The notes: a model not told the origin generated them from the sequence alone. A stretch of 64,000 nucleotides of DNA from Mesobacillus jeotgali (GCF_002874535.1 NZ_CP025025.1:3247312-3311311); one strand, 5' to 3'; counted from the stretch's first letter, positions 40,332 through 49,288 are shown. Program-made: numbers and translations.

Positions 40332-41787
40332 CCTTCTCTGCTTTTATTGCATCCATTAAAACTTTCCCTCTGCTGCTTGATGGATATGGCGCACCCATGA
40401 GATAGGAAATTGTCGGTGCCAGTGAAACCAAACTATGTTTTTCCTGGACTTTAACCCCACTGGCAATATGAGGTCCATGCATGAAAAATGGAACAAACCG
40501 TTCTCCTTCATCCAGATGCCCATGCCCGCCGATGCCATCAGCCTGTCCGTGGTCAGCACATACTACTAGTGTCGTGTTCTCCATTTTCCCTTCCGCTTCT
40601 AGCCATTGGACAAAGTCTTTAATCAGGACGTCAGCTTCTTCGATTTTTTCAATATAATCATCATAGAGGACGCCGCGGCTATGGCCAACCTGGTCAGTAC
40701 CGATCATCTGGACAATGAATAAATCCGGATCCTGTTCATCCATGATTTTTCGTGCTCTCGCAAGCATGTTCGTGTCTGCCTTATCCTTATGCATGACAGC
40801 TGTAACTGTCTCGACATCACTGCCCATCGCATCAACGAGGTGCGCAATGCCAAGAAGTCTCCCTCTTTTACCCACTTTGCGAAGCGAGTCAAAGATTGTT
40901 TCTGTATTTACCCCAAGCTTATAGACCATATTTGATTTAATGCCATGCTCAAACGGATAGGTTCCAGTAAACATTGAACTAAAACAAACCACGGTCCTTG
41001 CAGGATACACTGTTTCCATATTCAAATACTCGGTACCATTTTCTTTTAACTGATCGAGAAATGGCGTATTTGCCTCATAAAAACGTTCTTTGCGCATTCC
41101 ATCGATGACGATGACGATCACCTTATCTGACAGTCCATTGTCTGGTACTTTAGGACCCTCATCCTTCGTATAGCTGTCATACGCCTTAGGCTTCCAGTCA
41201 AACAAATATTTGTGAAGAATGAACGCAAAAAGCAGTATAAAACCATAAAACAAGACAATATCAAGCAATGGCACACTTGCGCCACCTGCTAATGCAGTGA
41301 ATGACAGTTCCCAAACAGAGAGCAGCAGGAAAACTTTCGGGAGCTGCTCCTGGGCATTGCCGCTGGTTGAGTCACTATTCTTCAAAACAAGCTTCCAAAA
41401 TCTCGTGAAGTTAAGCCATGAAGTACCAATCCTGAGGTGATAATAAAACGTGCCCCAGAAAAACACTGTAAAGAAAAAGTATAATCCAGCAGCGAAAAGC
41501 AGCAGGTTTATATTAAGTTCAGGCCAAACGATAATAAAAACGACAAGTGGAATCCACAAATAGTTTCTCAAAAACAGAGGAAAATCATAAACAAAATACA
41601 TGATGAATAATGGCAGGACAGTTAAGAACGCGAGTAAAAACTCTGTAACCCCAGCTGTATTGCCCAAATCTCCGAGATGAAATAATACCATTGTGCCAAC
41701 TGTAAAAATTGGCGTGAAAGGCTTCCCTTCATTAAGTAAATTCCAGCTTCGGGCCGCGAACTTTTCAAACTTTGAAGCACTTTTCAT
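40321..41787 (-). CDS. Membrane phosphodiesterase of the alkaline phosphatase superfamily
   Basis: Predicted enzyme of 488 residues; start ATG 41785-41787 overlaps the upstream stop by four bases. About five transmembrane helices fill residues 35-195. A type I phosphodiesterase/NPP-like domain follows. It has the metal Asp in VIVIVIDGMRKERFY, the nucleophile Thr in PARTVVCFSSMFTG, then TDQVGHSRG, CADHGQADG and GGHGHLDEG. All metal ligands expected for a two-zinc site seem present. The substrate is unknown; context suggests a lipid-linked or nucleotide sugar. It is cotranscribed with an epimerase, a flippase-like protein and a GT2. Confidence 0.78.
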   Translation of the reverse strand: MKSASKFEKFAARSWNLLNEGKPFTPIFTVGTMVLFHLGDLGNTAGVTEFLLAFLTVLPLFIMYFVYDFPLFLRNYLWIPLVVFIIVWPELNINLLLFAAGLYFFFTVFFWGTFYYHLRIGTSWLNFTRFWKLVLKNSDSTSGNAQEQLPKVFLLLSVWELSFTALAGGASVPLLDIVLFYGFILLFAFILHKYLFDWKPKAYDSYTKDEGPKVPDNGLSDKVIVIVIDGMRKERFYEANTPFLDQLKENGTEYLNMETVYPARTVVCFSSMFTGTYPFEHGIKSNMVYKLGVNTETIFDSLRKVGKRGRLLGIAHLVDAMGSDVETVTAVMHKDKADTNMLARARKIMDEQDPDLFIVQMIGTDQVGHSRGVLYDDYIEKIEEADVLIKDFVQWLEAEGKMENTTLVVCADHGQADGIGGHGHLDEGERFVPFFMHGPHIASGVKVQEKHSLVSLAPTISYLMGAPYPSSSRGKVLMDAIKAEKDES

Positions 41788-42704
41788 GATTCGTTGCCCC
41801 TTTCTCCAGTCCATTTTTTCAATAAATCCATCGGCACAGGATAAGCAATCAAGGCAATCCCTCCAACGATGAATGAAAATAAATATTTCAGTCCATGGGT
41901 AATCACCGCAGCTGTATACGCATTTTCTGCGGGTATCCCGTTAGCTCCCAATGCAAAAACCATTATGGCCTCATAGCTGGCAATTCCTCCAGGTGTAATT
42001 TGAAAAATCTGCCCCGCAACAGTAATACTGTTTACCCAGATAGCCTGTACGAAGCTGATTAAGTTGTCCCCATTCAATACAACCCCATATATCACTGCAG
42101 CTTCCAGCATCCAGCTAATTAAGGTCAACCCAATGATCCAGATTCCCTGCCAACCAGAGAAGGCAGTTTTCATTATAGATATTTGTCTGTCAAAAAAAGC
42201 CCTGAATTTAAAGTAAAGAATGATAGTGACTACAAATCCAAGTACTCCGAGCCATACAAGCATCTCGGCATTCAGGGGCAGCTCAAGAAAAGCTAAACCA
42301 GCCGATGCCATAGCAAAGAGGATTGCCGTATCCATCACCCGCAAGATAACCACTGAATTAAATGCTTCATGACCAGTAATACCAGGCTCCCTTGCTTTCA
42401 TCACACCTATCCGCGCAAAATCTCCTGCTTTGATGGGCAGGAGGTGGTTCAGCAACAAGCTGTAAAATAGGCCGTACATGCAGGTAGTAAGGCGTACTCT
42501 ATTGTTCAAATAAAACTTCCAGGCAAATCCTCTTGCCAAAAAAGCGAGGGAATAACTGCTGAAAATGAAGAATAGCACTCCAGGTTTCGTCAGGATGGAT
42601 TTTATTTCAGCCAGAATCCTGTCTGCATCAAGATATAAAAACGTCATGATCAGAAATGCCGAGATCAGCAGGATGGCGGTTAGTTTCTTAAAGGAAGTCT
42701 TCAT
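41784..42704 (-). CDS. LPG-synthase-TM/UPF0104-like membrane protein
   Basis: Predicted polytopic protein of 306 residues with 7-8 helices. It belongs to the flippase-like family related to the transmembrane half of MprF (GDFARIGVMKAREPGITGHEAF..., GQIFQITPGGIASYEAIMVFALGANG). The start is ATG 42702-42704, inside the end of the epimerase gene (17-base overlap). A frame 44 codons longer is rejected because it is antisense-like and fully overlaps the epimerase. There is no lysyl-transferase domain. I infer lipid or glycolipid translocation for the surrounding glycan pathway. Confidence 0.78.
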   Translation of the reverse strand: MKTSFKKLTAILLISAFLIMTFLYLDADRILAEIKSILTKPGVLFFIFSSYSLAFLARGFAWKFYLNNRVRLTTCMYGLFYSLLLNHLLPIKAGDFARIGVMKAREPGITGHEAFNSVVILRVMDTAILFAMASAGLAFLELPLNAEMLVWLGVLGFVVTIILYFKFRAFFDRQISIMKTAFSGWQGIWIIGLTLISWMLEAAVIYGVVLNGDNLISFVQAIWVNSITVAGQIFQITPGGIASYEAIMVFALGANGIPAENAYTAAVITHGLKYLFSFIVGGIALIAYPVPMDLLKKWTGERGNES

Positions 42705-43638
42705 ACTGCTCAGCCCATGCCACAGTTTCTGCAATTCCTTTTCTAAAGTCCATCTCTGGTTCATAGCCAAGCAATTCACGCGCCAGTGAAATATCCGCCC
42801 ATGTCCTATCCACGTCTCCGGCACGATTTTCTTCACGCCTTAGTTTCATATCAGGATAGTAATGCTTGAGCTCGTCCAATAGCTGATCCATCGATATCGG
42901 CCTTCCAGAACCGATATTGATAATAGCGCTTTGCTGTAAATTTTGCAGTGCAAGGCCAATGCCATTCACAATGTCACTCACATATGTATAATCACGAGTA
43001 CCACCCTGGCCAAAAACCGTAATCTCTTCCCTGCTTTTCAATTTCTTTATGAAATTGGCAATCGCCATATCTGGCCTTCCCCATGGACCGTATACGGTAA
43101 AGAACCTGAGGATTTTAACATCCATTCCATAAAGGTGGCCATACACATGGCAAAAGGATTCAGCAGCGTATTTTGATGCCGCATAGGGAGAAATAGGTTT
43201 GCCAGAAGCCATTTCCTCTTTAAATGGTGCATTTTTCATCATTCCATAAACTGAGGATGAAGAAGCAAAAATGACCTGCTTCACACCAGCCTGTCCCGCT
43301 CCTTCAAGTACGTTAACGGTTGCCTTTACATCATAATCTATGTATTCGAGAGGACGAAGGATTGAATATGCCACACCGGGCAATGCAGCGAGGTGCACAA
43401 TCGCATCCGGGGAGATTTTTTTGATAATGTTTATGGTATCATCGCGGTTGAGAAGATCCTTAGGATAGAATTGAAAATCCCCTGCTTCTTTAATTACATC
43501 AAGATGCTGCTTTTTTCTCTCAACAGAATAATAGGGATGCAAATTATCGATGATCGCCACTTCATGCTGCTCCTTGAGCATCTTTATAGCAAAATGGCTT
43601 CCGATAAAACCCGCTCCCCCAGTGATCAATATTTTCAC
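42688..43638 (-). CDS. NAD-dependent nucleotide-sugar epimerase
   Basis: Short-chain dehydrogenase/epimerase of 316 residues, start GTG with GAAAGAGGTG upstream. The NAD motif is ITGGAGFIGSHFA (residues 4-16). Catalytic Ser region FASSSSVYG and YAASKYAAE (YxxxK, about 150-158) are intact, followed by RFFTVYGPWGRPDMA. The pattern is closest to UDP-glucuronate or UDP-glucose 4-epimerases; which sugar cannot be told. It is the first gene of the overlapping glycan operon. Confidence 0.85.
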   Translation of the reverse strand: MKILITGGAGFIGSHFAIKMLKEQHEVAIIDNLHPYYSVERKKQHLDVIKEAGDFQFYPKDLLNRDDTINIIKKISPDAIVHLAALPGVAYSILRPLEYIDYDVKATVNVLEGAGQAGVKQVIFASSSSVYGMMKNAPFKEEMASGKPISPYAASKYAAESFCHVYGHLYGMDVKILRFFTVYGPWGRPDMAIANFIKKLKSREEITVFGQGGTRDYTYVSDIVNGIGLALQNLQQSAIINIGSGRPISMDQLLDELKHYYPDMKLRREENRAGDVDRTWADISLARELLGYEPEMDFRKGIAETVAWAEQYEDFL

Positions 43639-43701
43639 GATTACACCTCTTTCTTAGCACAAGCCAATTTTACCATAGTATTTACTTCTAAAAGTAAAAA
43701 C

Positions 43702-43723
43702 AGAGCCGCATCGCTGCGGCTCT
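43702..43723 (-). terminator. Terminator of the Fur-controlled lipoprotein gene
   Basis: Perfect stem AGAGCCGCA / TGCGGCTCT with loop GCGA, followed by GTTTTTAC on the minus strand. Confidence 0.9.
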
Positions 43724-43730
43724 CCATTTT

Positions 43731-44954
43731 TTAAAGCAAACCATTTACTGCATTGATTACTGCTTCGCCTTTTGCTTTTGCATCTTCCGGCTTATTTTCC
43801 GCTATGGCATTATACCATGCCTCTGCATCTGCAAAGACAGCTTGTGTTTTTTCTTCACCTGATTTTTCAGTCATCTGGCCCTGAAGCATTTTCAAGAACA
43901 TGTTACCTTCCATTGCACCTACTTTTGCCTCTACCGTATTGCCTTCAGCAAGCAACTTCGGAGCTTTTTCATAGTATCCCTTAATTTTACCTGCTACAGC
44001 TTTTGCGAATAAAGCATTTGTTTCTGCAGCTTTAATTGTAGCAGGATCAGTCGTGTTAAGTGTGAAAAGCTTATCTAACTGAGCAGCTGCTGCTTCATCA
44101 CCACCGCCAAGTGATCCTTTGATCGCTTGATAGAAGCCCCAAGCCTCAGCCTGCATGATGGATAACTCTTTCGAATCTTTTCCTTCCTTTACTCCTGCTT
44201 CAATTTTCTCAGCATAAGATTTTGCTGCAAGATAGTAGCTTCTGTAGATAGACTTATCAGTTACTTGAAGGTAAACCTGGAAATCCTCAGCATTCCCAGC
44301 ATTAAGGGCTTCTTCTTGTGCCGATAATCCAGAGTTGATGTTCTCGACAAGGCTTGCATCTCCGCTTAGCTCGTAGTACTTATCACGCTTTTCAGCTGTT
44401 GGAATGAAAATCTTTTCTGCCAGGTGCTTGATTTGTGCGAATGCAAGATTTGCATCTTCCTTCTTATCTTCATTTAGTGCCGCAACAGCTTCCTTTTGAA
44501 GTGCCTTTTGGTTCTGATAGAAATACGATTGAGTTGTCTTATCTGTCAATTGAACAGCGATAATCGGTTCCATTTCTCCGCTTTTTCCAGCAGTAAGTGC
44601 AGCCTGGATCGCCTGATCGAATTCAGGATTAAGTTCGGCTATATCCTTTTGAAGACCTGCTTCATATTTTTGTTGAACAGTATCCCAATTAACTTCCTGG
44701 CCTTCTTTTGCTTTTACGAGTTCAGTCATCATATCAGAATAAGCAGCAGCTTGTTTGGCCGCATCTGTATCTTCTACTTTGACTTCCTTGGTTTCTTCAT
44801 TATTTTCCTTAGTTTCTTCAGTCTTACCTTCTGTTTCAGCCTGTTTGTTCTCTTCAGGCTTCTCTGTAGTTTCGTCTCCTCCGCAAGCTGCCAATACTGT
44901 GCTTGCCATTAAAAAACTTGCAAATATTGCTTTCAGATGCTTCTTCTTGTTCAT
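43731..44954 (-). CDS. Fur-controlled helical lipoprotein, family not recognised
   Basis: Surface lipoprotein of 407 residues. The signal peptide ends in lipobox LAAC (Cys near residue 23). A low-complexity Glu/Lys/Thr linker runs to about 62. The rest is almost all helical and contains two similar blocks beginning QLTDKTTQSYFYQNQ and QVTDKSIYRSYYLAA, about 95 residues apart. I see no GxHxxE motif, so it is not a standard M75/EfeO protein. Two Fur boxes on its promoter and the nearby FTR1 gene suggest an iron-binding role. It is transcribed alone. Confidence 0.72.
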   Translation of the reverse strand: MNKKKHLKAIFASFLMASTVLAACGGDETTEKPEENKQAETEGKTEETKENNEETKEVKVEDTDAAKQAAAYSDMMTELVKAKEGQEVNWDTVQQKYEAGLQKDIAELNPEFDQAIQAALTAGKSGEMEPIIAVQLTDKTTQSYFYQNQKALQKEAVAALNEDKKEDANLAFAQIKHLAEKIFIPTAEKRDKYYELSGDASLVENINSGLSAQEEALNAGNAEDFQVYLQVTDKSIYRSYYLAAKSYAEKIEAGVKEGKDSKELSIMQAEAWGFYQAIKGSLGGGDEAAAAQLDKLFTLNTTDPATIKAAETNALFAKAVAGKIKGYYEKAPKLLAEGNTVEAKVGAMEGNMFLKMLQGQMTEKSGEEKTQAVFADAEAWYNAIAENKPEDAKAKGEAVINAVNGLL

Positions 44955-44990
44955 CGTTGAAATCCCCCTATGTATGATTCATTTTATAAA

Positions 44991-45047
44991 TGATAATGAT
45001 TTTCATTGACAATTGTTATTATAGGCGAGAATGATTATCACTGTCAA
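44991..45047 (-). promoter_or_regulatory. Fur-controlled promoter with two Fur boxes
   Basis: Minus strand TTGACA (45042-45047), 18 bases, TATAAT (45018-45023): a near-consensus promoter. Fur-like 7-1-7 boxes lie in the spacer (45026-45040, TGATAATCATTCTCG, minus strand) and just downstream of the -10 (44991-45005, TGAAAATCATTATCA, one mismatch). The remaining 265 bases up to trxA hold only the trxA terminator. Confidence 0.9.
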
Positions 45048-45273
45048 CGAACTTTGTAAGAAAACTTTGACAAACTTGTGAAAAGTTATTTTTCCTCATT
45101 TAGACTAAACTCATTCAAAAACTGTAATCTTGAATAGAATTCCAAGGGGGCAATTAGAACGTTCTTTAATAACTGAAACTGTTATGAAAAGCTATCTGGT
45201 TAAACATTTTTAGGGGGATTTATAAATGTTGTCAACGGCATTTTAGTATGTTTTTTCTTTCTCATTACAATAA

Positions 45274-45302
45274 AAAACCCGCCTTCCGAGAAGGCGGGTT
45301 TT
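45274..45302 (-). terminator. trxA terminator
   Basis: Stem AAACCCGCCTTC / GAAGGCGGGTTT with a three-base loop, flanked by A and T runs. Confidence 0.92.
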
Positions 45303-45313
45303 TTGCATTCATC

Positions 45314-45628
45314 TTAGATATGCTGTTGCAGGCGGCCTGCAAGTGCTTCTTTTGGTTGGAAACCGACTACTTTGTCAACTGGTTGACCATCTTTAAGGAT
45401 AAGTAGTGTAGGGATGCTCATGATGCCGTATTGTGCAGCAGTTTGCTGATTGTCGTCAACATCAAGCTTCACGATCTTTACTTTGTCGCCCATTTCTGAA
45501 TCTAGTTCTTCAAGCACAGGAGCGATCATCTTACAAGGTCCGCACCAAGGTGCCCAAAAGTCAACAAGCACTAGGCCTGATCCTGTTTCGTTAGCAAAAG
45601 TTGCGTCAGTAGCATGTGTAATAGCCAT
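45314..45628 (-). CDS. trxA: Thioredoxin
   Basis: Cytoplasmic disulfide reductase of 104 residues. The active site is [10 protein letters not shown] (residues 27-36), with the conserved cis-Pro in [11 protein letters not shown]. The start ATG has AGGAGGC upstream. In B. subtilis it lies directly beside uvrC; here about 9 kb separates them. It has its own terminator. Confidence 0.98.
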   Translation of the reverse strand: MAITHATDATFANETGSGLVLVDFWAPWCGPCKMIAPVLEELDSEMGDKVKIVKLDVDDNQQTAAQYGIMSIPTLLILKDGQPVDKVVGFQPKEALAGRLQQHI

Positions 45629-45763
45629 TTAAATGCCTCCTAAATAAATCTGAATACTAACGTCAGTATATCATCGTTTACCAATTGATGCTATTTATCT
45701 GCTCTTGTTGTAATTTACCCTTTTCGCATGTGGATATTCCATTAAGTTTGTATTTAAAGACAA

Positions 45764-45794
45764 AAAAAACGGACGAGTGTGACGTCCGTTTTTT
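45764..45794 (-). terminator. etfA terminator
   Basis: Stem AAAAAACGGACG / CGTCCGTTTTTT with a seven-base loop, just past the etfA stop. Confidence 0.92.
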
Positions 45795-45809
45795 TGGAAT
45801 TACCTATAA

Positions 45810-46787
45810 TTAAGCGTTGACTTTAAGCTTCTTGAATTCTTCAGTAAGCATCGGAATAACTTCGAATAAATCGCCAACAATACCGTAGTCTGCGACTTTA
45901 AAGATATTTGCTTCTGGATCTTTGTTAATTGCTACGATGACCTTAGAGTTGGACATACCTGCAAGGTGCTGAATTGCTCCAGAAATACCGGCAGCGATAT
46001 ATAAGTCTGGAGTTACGACTTTACCTGTCTGGCCGATTTGCAATGAGTAGTCACAGTAGTCAGCGTCACATGCACCACGAGAAGCCCCTACAGCTCCGCC
46101 TAGAACGTCAGCAAGTTCCTTAAGAGGCTCAAAGCCTTCTTCACTCTTTACACCGCGTCCGCCTGCTACAACAACTTTGGCTTCGGAAAGGTCTACACCT
46201 TCAGTTGCCTTACGGACAACGTCCTTGATGATTGTTCTCAGGTCTTTGATTTCTGCAGAAACAGTTGAAACCTCTCCAGATTTACCTGCATCCTTTTCTA
46301 GTGGAGCGATGTTGTTTGGACGGATTGTCGCAAACACTAGTCCATCGGTAACAATCTTCTTTTCGAAGGCTTTACCAGAATAGATTGGACGAGTAAAAAC
46401 AAGATTACCGCCTGCTTCCTCGACTGCTACAGCATCAGAAATCAGGCCTGAACCCAATTTGCTAGCGATTTTAGGAGCAAGGTCTTTTCCAAGTGATGTA
46501 TGTCCAAAAATGATTCCTTCTGGGTTTTCCTGTTCAATAACAGCCATTAAAGCTTGTGAATACCCGTCTGGTGTATATTGTGAAAGCTTGGCATCTTCTA
46601 CTGCTACAACTTTGTCAGCACCATACTGGTATAGGTCGTTACCTAATGAATTTACAGACTCTCCGATCAATACTCCAACTACTTCTCCGCCCTCAGCAAC
46701 TGTTTTTGCAGCTGCAATCGCTTCGAAAGAAACGTTTCTAAGTTGTCCGTCACGTGCTTCTCCCAATACTAATACTTTTCTCGCCAT
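45810..46787 (-). CDS. etfA: Electron transfer flavoprotein alpha subunit
   Basis: FAD-binding subunit of 325 residues that accepts electrons from acyl-CoA dehydrogenases. The C-terminal FAD domain carries VVAGGRGVKSEEGFE, VGASRGACDADYC, IGQTGKVVTPDLYIAAGISGA-like signatures and IVAINKDPEANIF. It follows etfB by 38 bases and ends the fadR-fadB-etfB-etfA unit. No dedicated promoter is seen. Confidence 0.98.
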   Translation of the reverse strand: MARKVLVLGEARDGQLRNVSFEAIAAAKTVAEGGEVVGVLIGESVNSLGNDLYQYGADKVVAVEDAKLSQYTPDGYSQALMAVIEQENPEGIIFGHTSLGKDLAPKIASKLGSGLISDAVAVEEAGGNLVFTRPIYSGKAFEKKIVTDGLVFATIRPNNIAPLEKDAGKSGEVSTVSAEIKDLRTIIKDVVRKATEGVDLSEAKVVVAGGRGVKSEEGFEPLKELADVLGGAVGASRGACDADYCDYSLQIGQTGKVVTPDLYIAAGISGAIQHLAGMSNSKVIVAINKDPEANIFKVADYGIVGDLFEVIPMLTEEFKKLKVNA

Positions 46788-46825
46788 TTGATTTACCTCC
46801 TGCGTATTTATTCTTCCTATATGTC

Positions 46826-47599
46826 TTAAACGACTTTTGCTTCAGTATGAAGCAGGTTGACAAGTTCCTTAACCTGGTCGGCTAAATCGCCTTGAAGGAC
46901 TTTTCCTGCCTCTTTTTGCGGAGGAAGATAAATTTCAATTGTCTTTGTCTTAGCTTCTACATCGTCCTCATCCAGATCAAGATCATCAAGCTCAAGCTCA
47001 TCAAGAGGCTTTTTCTTTGCTTTCATGATTCCTGGAAGAGATGGATAGCGAGGCTCATTCAGACCTTGCTGTGCAGTTACAAGAACAGGAAGGCTTGTCT
47101 CAATGACTTCTGAATCCCCTTCTACGTCTCTAGTAATAGTAGCAGTAGTTCCATTGATTTCTAGTTTCGTGATGGTTGTTACATAAGGCATACCAAGTTG
47201 TTCCGCAACACGAGGTCCTACCTGGCCTGATCCGCCATCGATTGCGACATTTCCGCCAAGGATCAAGTCAGCTTCTTTATCCTTTAGGTATTCAGCAAGG
47301 ATTTTTGCAGTTGTGAACTGGTCACCGTCTTCAACGTCATCCTCGATATTGATCAGTACTGCTTTGTCCGCTCCCATGGCTAACGCTGTACGAAGTTGCT
47401 TCTCTGTTTCTTCATTACCTACAGAAACTACAGTAACCTCTCCGCCGTGAGCGTCCCTTACCTGGATCGCTTCCTCAATCGCATACTCATCATAAGGATT
47501 GATGATGAACTCAGCGCCATCTTCATTGATTTTGCCGTTTGCGATCGTGATTTTTTCTTCTGTATCGAATGTCCTTTTCATTAGAACGTAGATATTCAT
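46826..47599 (-). CDS. etfB: Electron transfer flavoprotein beta subunit
   Basis: AMP-binding partner of EtfA, 257 residues. The start is ATG 47597-47599 (MNIYVLMKRTFDTEEKI) with AGGAGGGG upstream; the frame is open nine codons further but that start lacks a site. Motifs: NPYDEYAIEEAIQ, AMGADKAVLIN and the AMP-binding region GGNVAIDGGSGQVGPRVAEQLG. It is cotranscribed with fadB and etfA for beta-oxidation. Confidence 0.97.
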   Translation of the reverse strand: MNIYVLMKRTFDTEEKITIANGKINEDGAEFIINPYDEYAIEEAIQVRDAHGGEVTVVSVGNEETEKQLRTALAMGADKAVLINIEDDVEDGDQFTTAKILAEYLKDKEADLILGGNVAIDGGSGQVGPRVAEQLGMPYVTTITKLEINGTTATITRDVEGDSEVIETSLPVLVTAQQGLNEPRYPSLPGIMKAKKKPLDELELDDLDLDEDDVEAKTKTIEIYLPPQKEAGKVLQGDLADQVKELVNLLHTEAKVV

Positions 47600-47688
47600 T
47601 TGTTCCCCTCCTAAGTATTCAAACATTTTAGCTGTTCTAAAGATTAGAAAAATTTATGCTAAAAAAATTTTATTGCTAAAAGGTTTGC

Positions 47689-48462
47689 TTATCTGCCTTT
47701 AAAATCAGGCGACCTTTTTTCCAGGAATGCCTGGATTCCCTCTTGGCCGTCCTCAGACAAGAAGACATCGCCAAAGTACTTGGCTTCTTCCTTAACTCCC
47801 TTGTAAAAGGACTCATGCTTGGAATAATTCAATAGTTTAATAGCTGCCCCCAGGGAAACTGGACTCTTCTTCGCAATTTTCCCAGCAAGCTTGTATGCGT
47901 TTTCAAGCAACTGCTCTTCTGGGTAAGCATGGTTGGCCAATCCATACTGGACAGCTTCCACACCTGTGATCGGGTCGCTCGTAAACAGCATTTCGGCCGC
48001 TCTTGCAACACCTACATATCTTGGCAGACGCTGGCTGCCTGCAAACCCAGGAATCAATCCAAGCTGCAGCTCTGGCAATCCCAATTTCGCATTCTCAGCT
48101 ACCAGGCGGAAATGGCATGCCATTGCAAGCTCCAGTCCGCCGCCCAATGCCGCGCCGTGGATGGCAGCGATTATAGGCTTTGGAAAATGCTCCATGCGCT
48201 CGAAAAGGTCCTGGCCATACTCAGCGAGTTTGGCAAAATCTTCTCCTGTTTTAATTGTAGTGAATTCCTTGATATCTGCTCCTGCTGAGAAGAACCTTCC
48301 TTCACCATGAATCAGGACTACCCTGATTTCTTCATTTCCCTCGATTTCATCAAGGACTGCTGATAATTCCTTCAACAGGCCAGAAGCGAGGGCATTTGCT
48401 GGTGGACGGGCTATCGTAATCGTAGCGATCCTGTCCTCCGCAGACCATTTGAGATACTCCAC
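47689..48462 (-). CDS. fadB: Enoyl-CoA hydratase
   Basis: Crotonase-family enzyme of 257 residues for the hydration step of beta-oxidation. Oxyanion-hole segments are FFSAGADIKEF (residues 58-68) and HGAALGGGLELAMA (about 104-117). The catalytic glutamate region is GLPELQLGLIPGFAGSQRL. B. subtilis FadB is of this short type. A stable hairpin (48484-48531) lies between fadR and this gene. Confidence 0.93.
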   Translation of the reverse strand: MEYLKWSAEDRIATITIARPPANALASGLLKELSAVLDEIEGNEEIRVVLIHGEGRFFSAGADIKEFTTIKTGEDFAKLAEYGQDLFERMEHFPKPIIAAIHGAALGGGLELAMACHFRLVAENAKLGLPELQLGLIPGFAGSQRLPRYVGVARAAEMLFTSDPITGVEAVQYGLANHAYPEEQLLENAYKLAGKIAKKSPVSLGAAIKLLNYSKHESFYKGVKEEAKYFGDVFLSEDGQEGIQAFLEKRSPDFKGR

Positions 48463-48483
48463 ATTTTCCCCTCCTTTTACATG

Positions 48484-48531
48484 AAGGCTTGCTTCGCATT
48501 TAGGCTTAACGGCTTATTGCGAAGCGGCCTT
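48484..48531 (-). other. Intercistronic hairpin between fadR and fadB
   Basis: Perfect 8-bp core GCTTCGCA (48491-48498) with TGCGAAGC (48518-48525), extended outward by AAGGC / GGCCTT. There is no T-run on the minus strand, so it is more likely a processing or stability element than a terminator. Confidence 0.65.
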
Positions 48532-48594
48532 TTCACACTGCCTTTTCCTCTTTTCCAGGCATTTCAAAGCTTCGGAAATTAAGGAGAGGCGTAA

Positions 48595-49197
48595 TTAAAG
48601 GACCGGTTTGGTGTCCTGGTAACCGCAGCCGTTGATCAGCAGCTGGTGTACCGCTTTAGCCAGGTCAGTAAGACTGTATTTCTGTTCATTCATGACCCAT
48701 GAAGTCGCAGTTTCATCTACTGTACCAAAAATCATCTGCCTTGCAAGACGCAAATCCAGGGAGCTTGAAAACTCTCCATTCTCTATGCCTTCCAAAATGA
48801 TTTTGTCGATCAGCATTAAGTAGCCCTTAAGGACCTCGTTGATTTTATGACGGAGATCCTTATTTGACTGCCTTAGCTCCAGCTGGGTTACAATTGCAAG
48901 ATGCCGGTCATCTGAAAGAATCTTGAAATGCGTTTCGACCAACATATATAATTTCTCTGTTGCTGTTTGTTTTCCTGCAATTTTTTCTTCAATACTTCCC
49001 ACGAAGTAACCCATTTTCTCCTGGAACAGAGAAATCAGTATGTCTTCCTTATTCTTGAAATACAAATAAATGGTCCCATCAGCCACTCCAGCCTGCTTTG
49101 CTATTTTAGACACCTGCGCCTGGTGGTAGCCGTTTTCTGCGATAATGACCACTGCTGCGTCAATTATTTGCATATATTTCGGCCTGTTTTTCTTCAT
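48595..49197 (-). CDS. fadR: TetR-family fatty-acid-responsive repressor FadR
   Basis: Dimeric repressor of 200 residues; released by long-chain acyl-CoA in B. subtilis. The start is ATG 49195-49197 (MKKNRPKYMQIIDAAVVII) with GGGAGTG seven bases upstream; a longer open frame has no site. The TetR HTH spans residues 10-55 (AENGYHQAQVSKIAKQAGVADGTIYLYFKNKEDIL). The C-terminal ligand domain is helical. A FadR box and a strong promoter lie upstream, indicating self-regulation and control of fadB-etfB-etfA. Confidence 0.94.
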   Translation of the reverse strand: MKKNRPKYMQIIDAAVVIIAENGYHQAQVSKIAKQAGVADGTIYLYFKNKEDILISLFQEKMGYFVGSIEEKIAGKQTATEKLYMLVETHFKILSDDRHLAIVTQLELRQSNKDLRHKINEVLKGYLMLIDKIILEGIENGEFSSSLDLRLARQMIFGTVDETATSWVMNEQKYSLTDLAKAVHQLLINGCGYQDTKPVL

Positions 49198-49288
49198 TTC
49201 TTTCACTCCCGCTCCAGGAAAAGCACAAGCATTAAATGCTACAGTGGCACACTCCCGTTTACGAATTTTTGTCTGCAATCCTTTTTAC

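Noticed and set aside
42705-42836. N-terminal extension of the flippase-like gene
   Set aside because: The extra 44 codons lie inside the epimerase coding region, read unlike any membrane protein start, and the internal ATG sits at a coupled stop.
43731-44954. EfeO/M75 imelysin-type protein
   Set aside because: No GxHxxE motif and no cupredoxin-like domain are visible; only the Fur control and iron context would suggest it.
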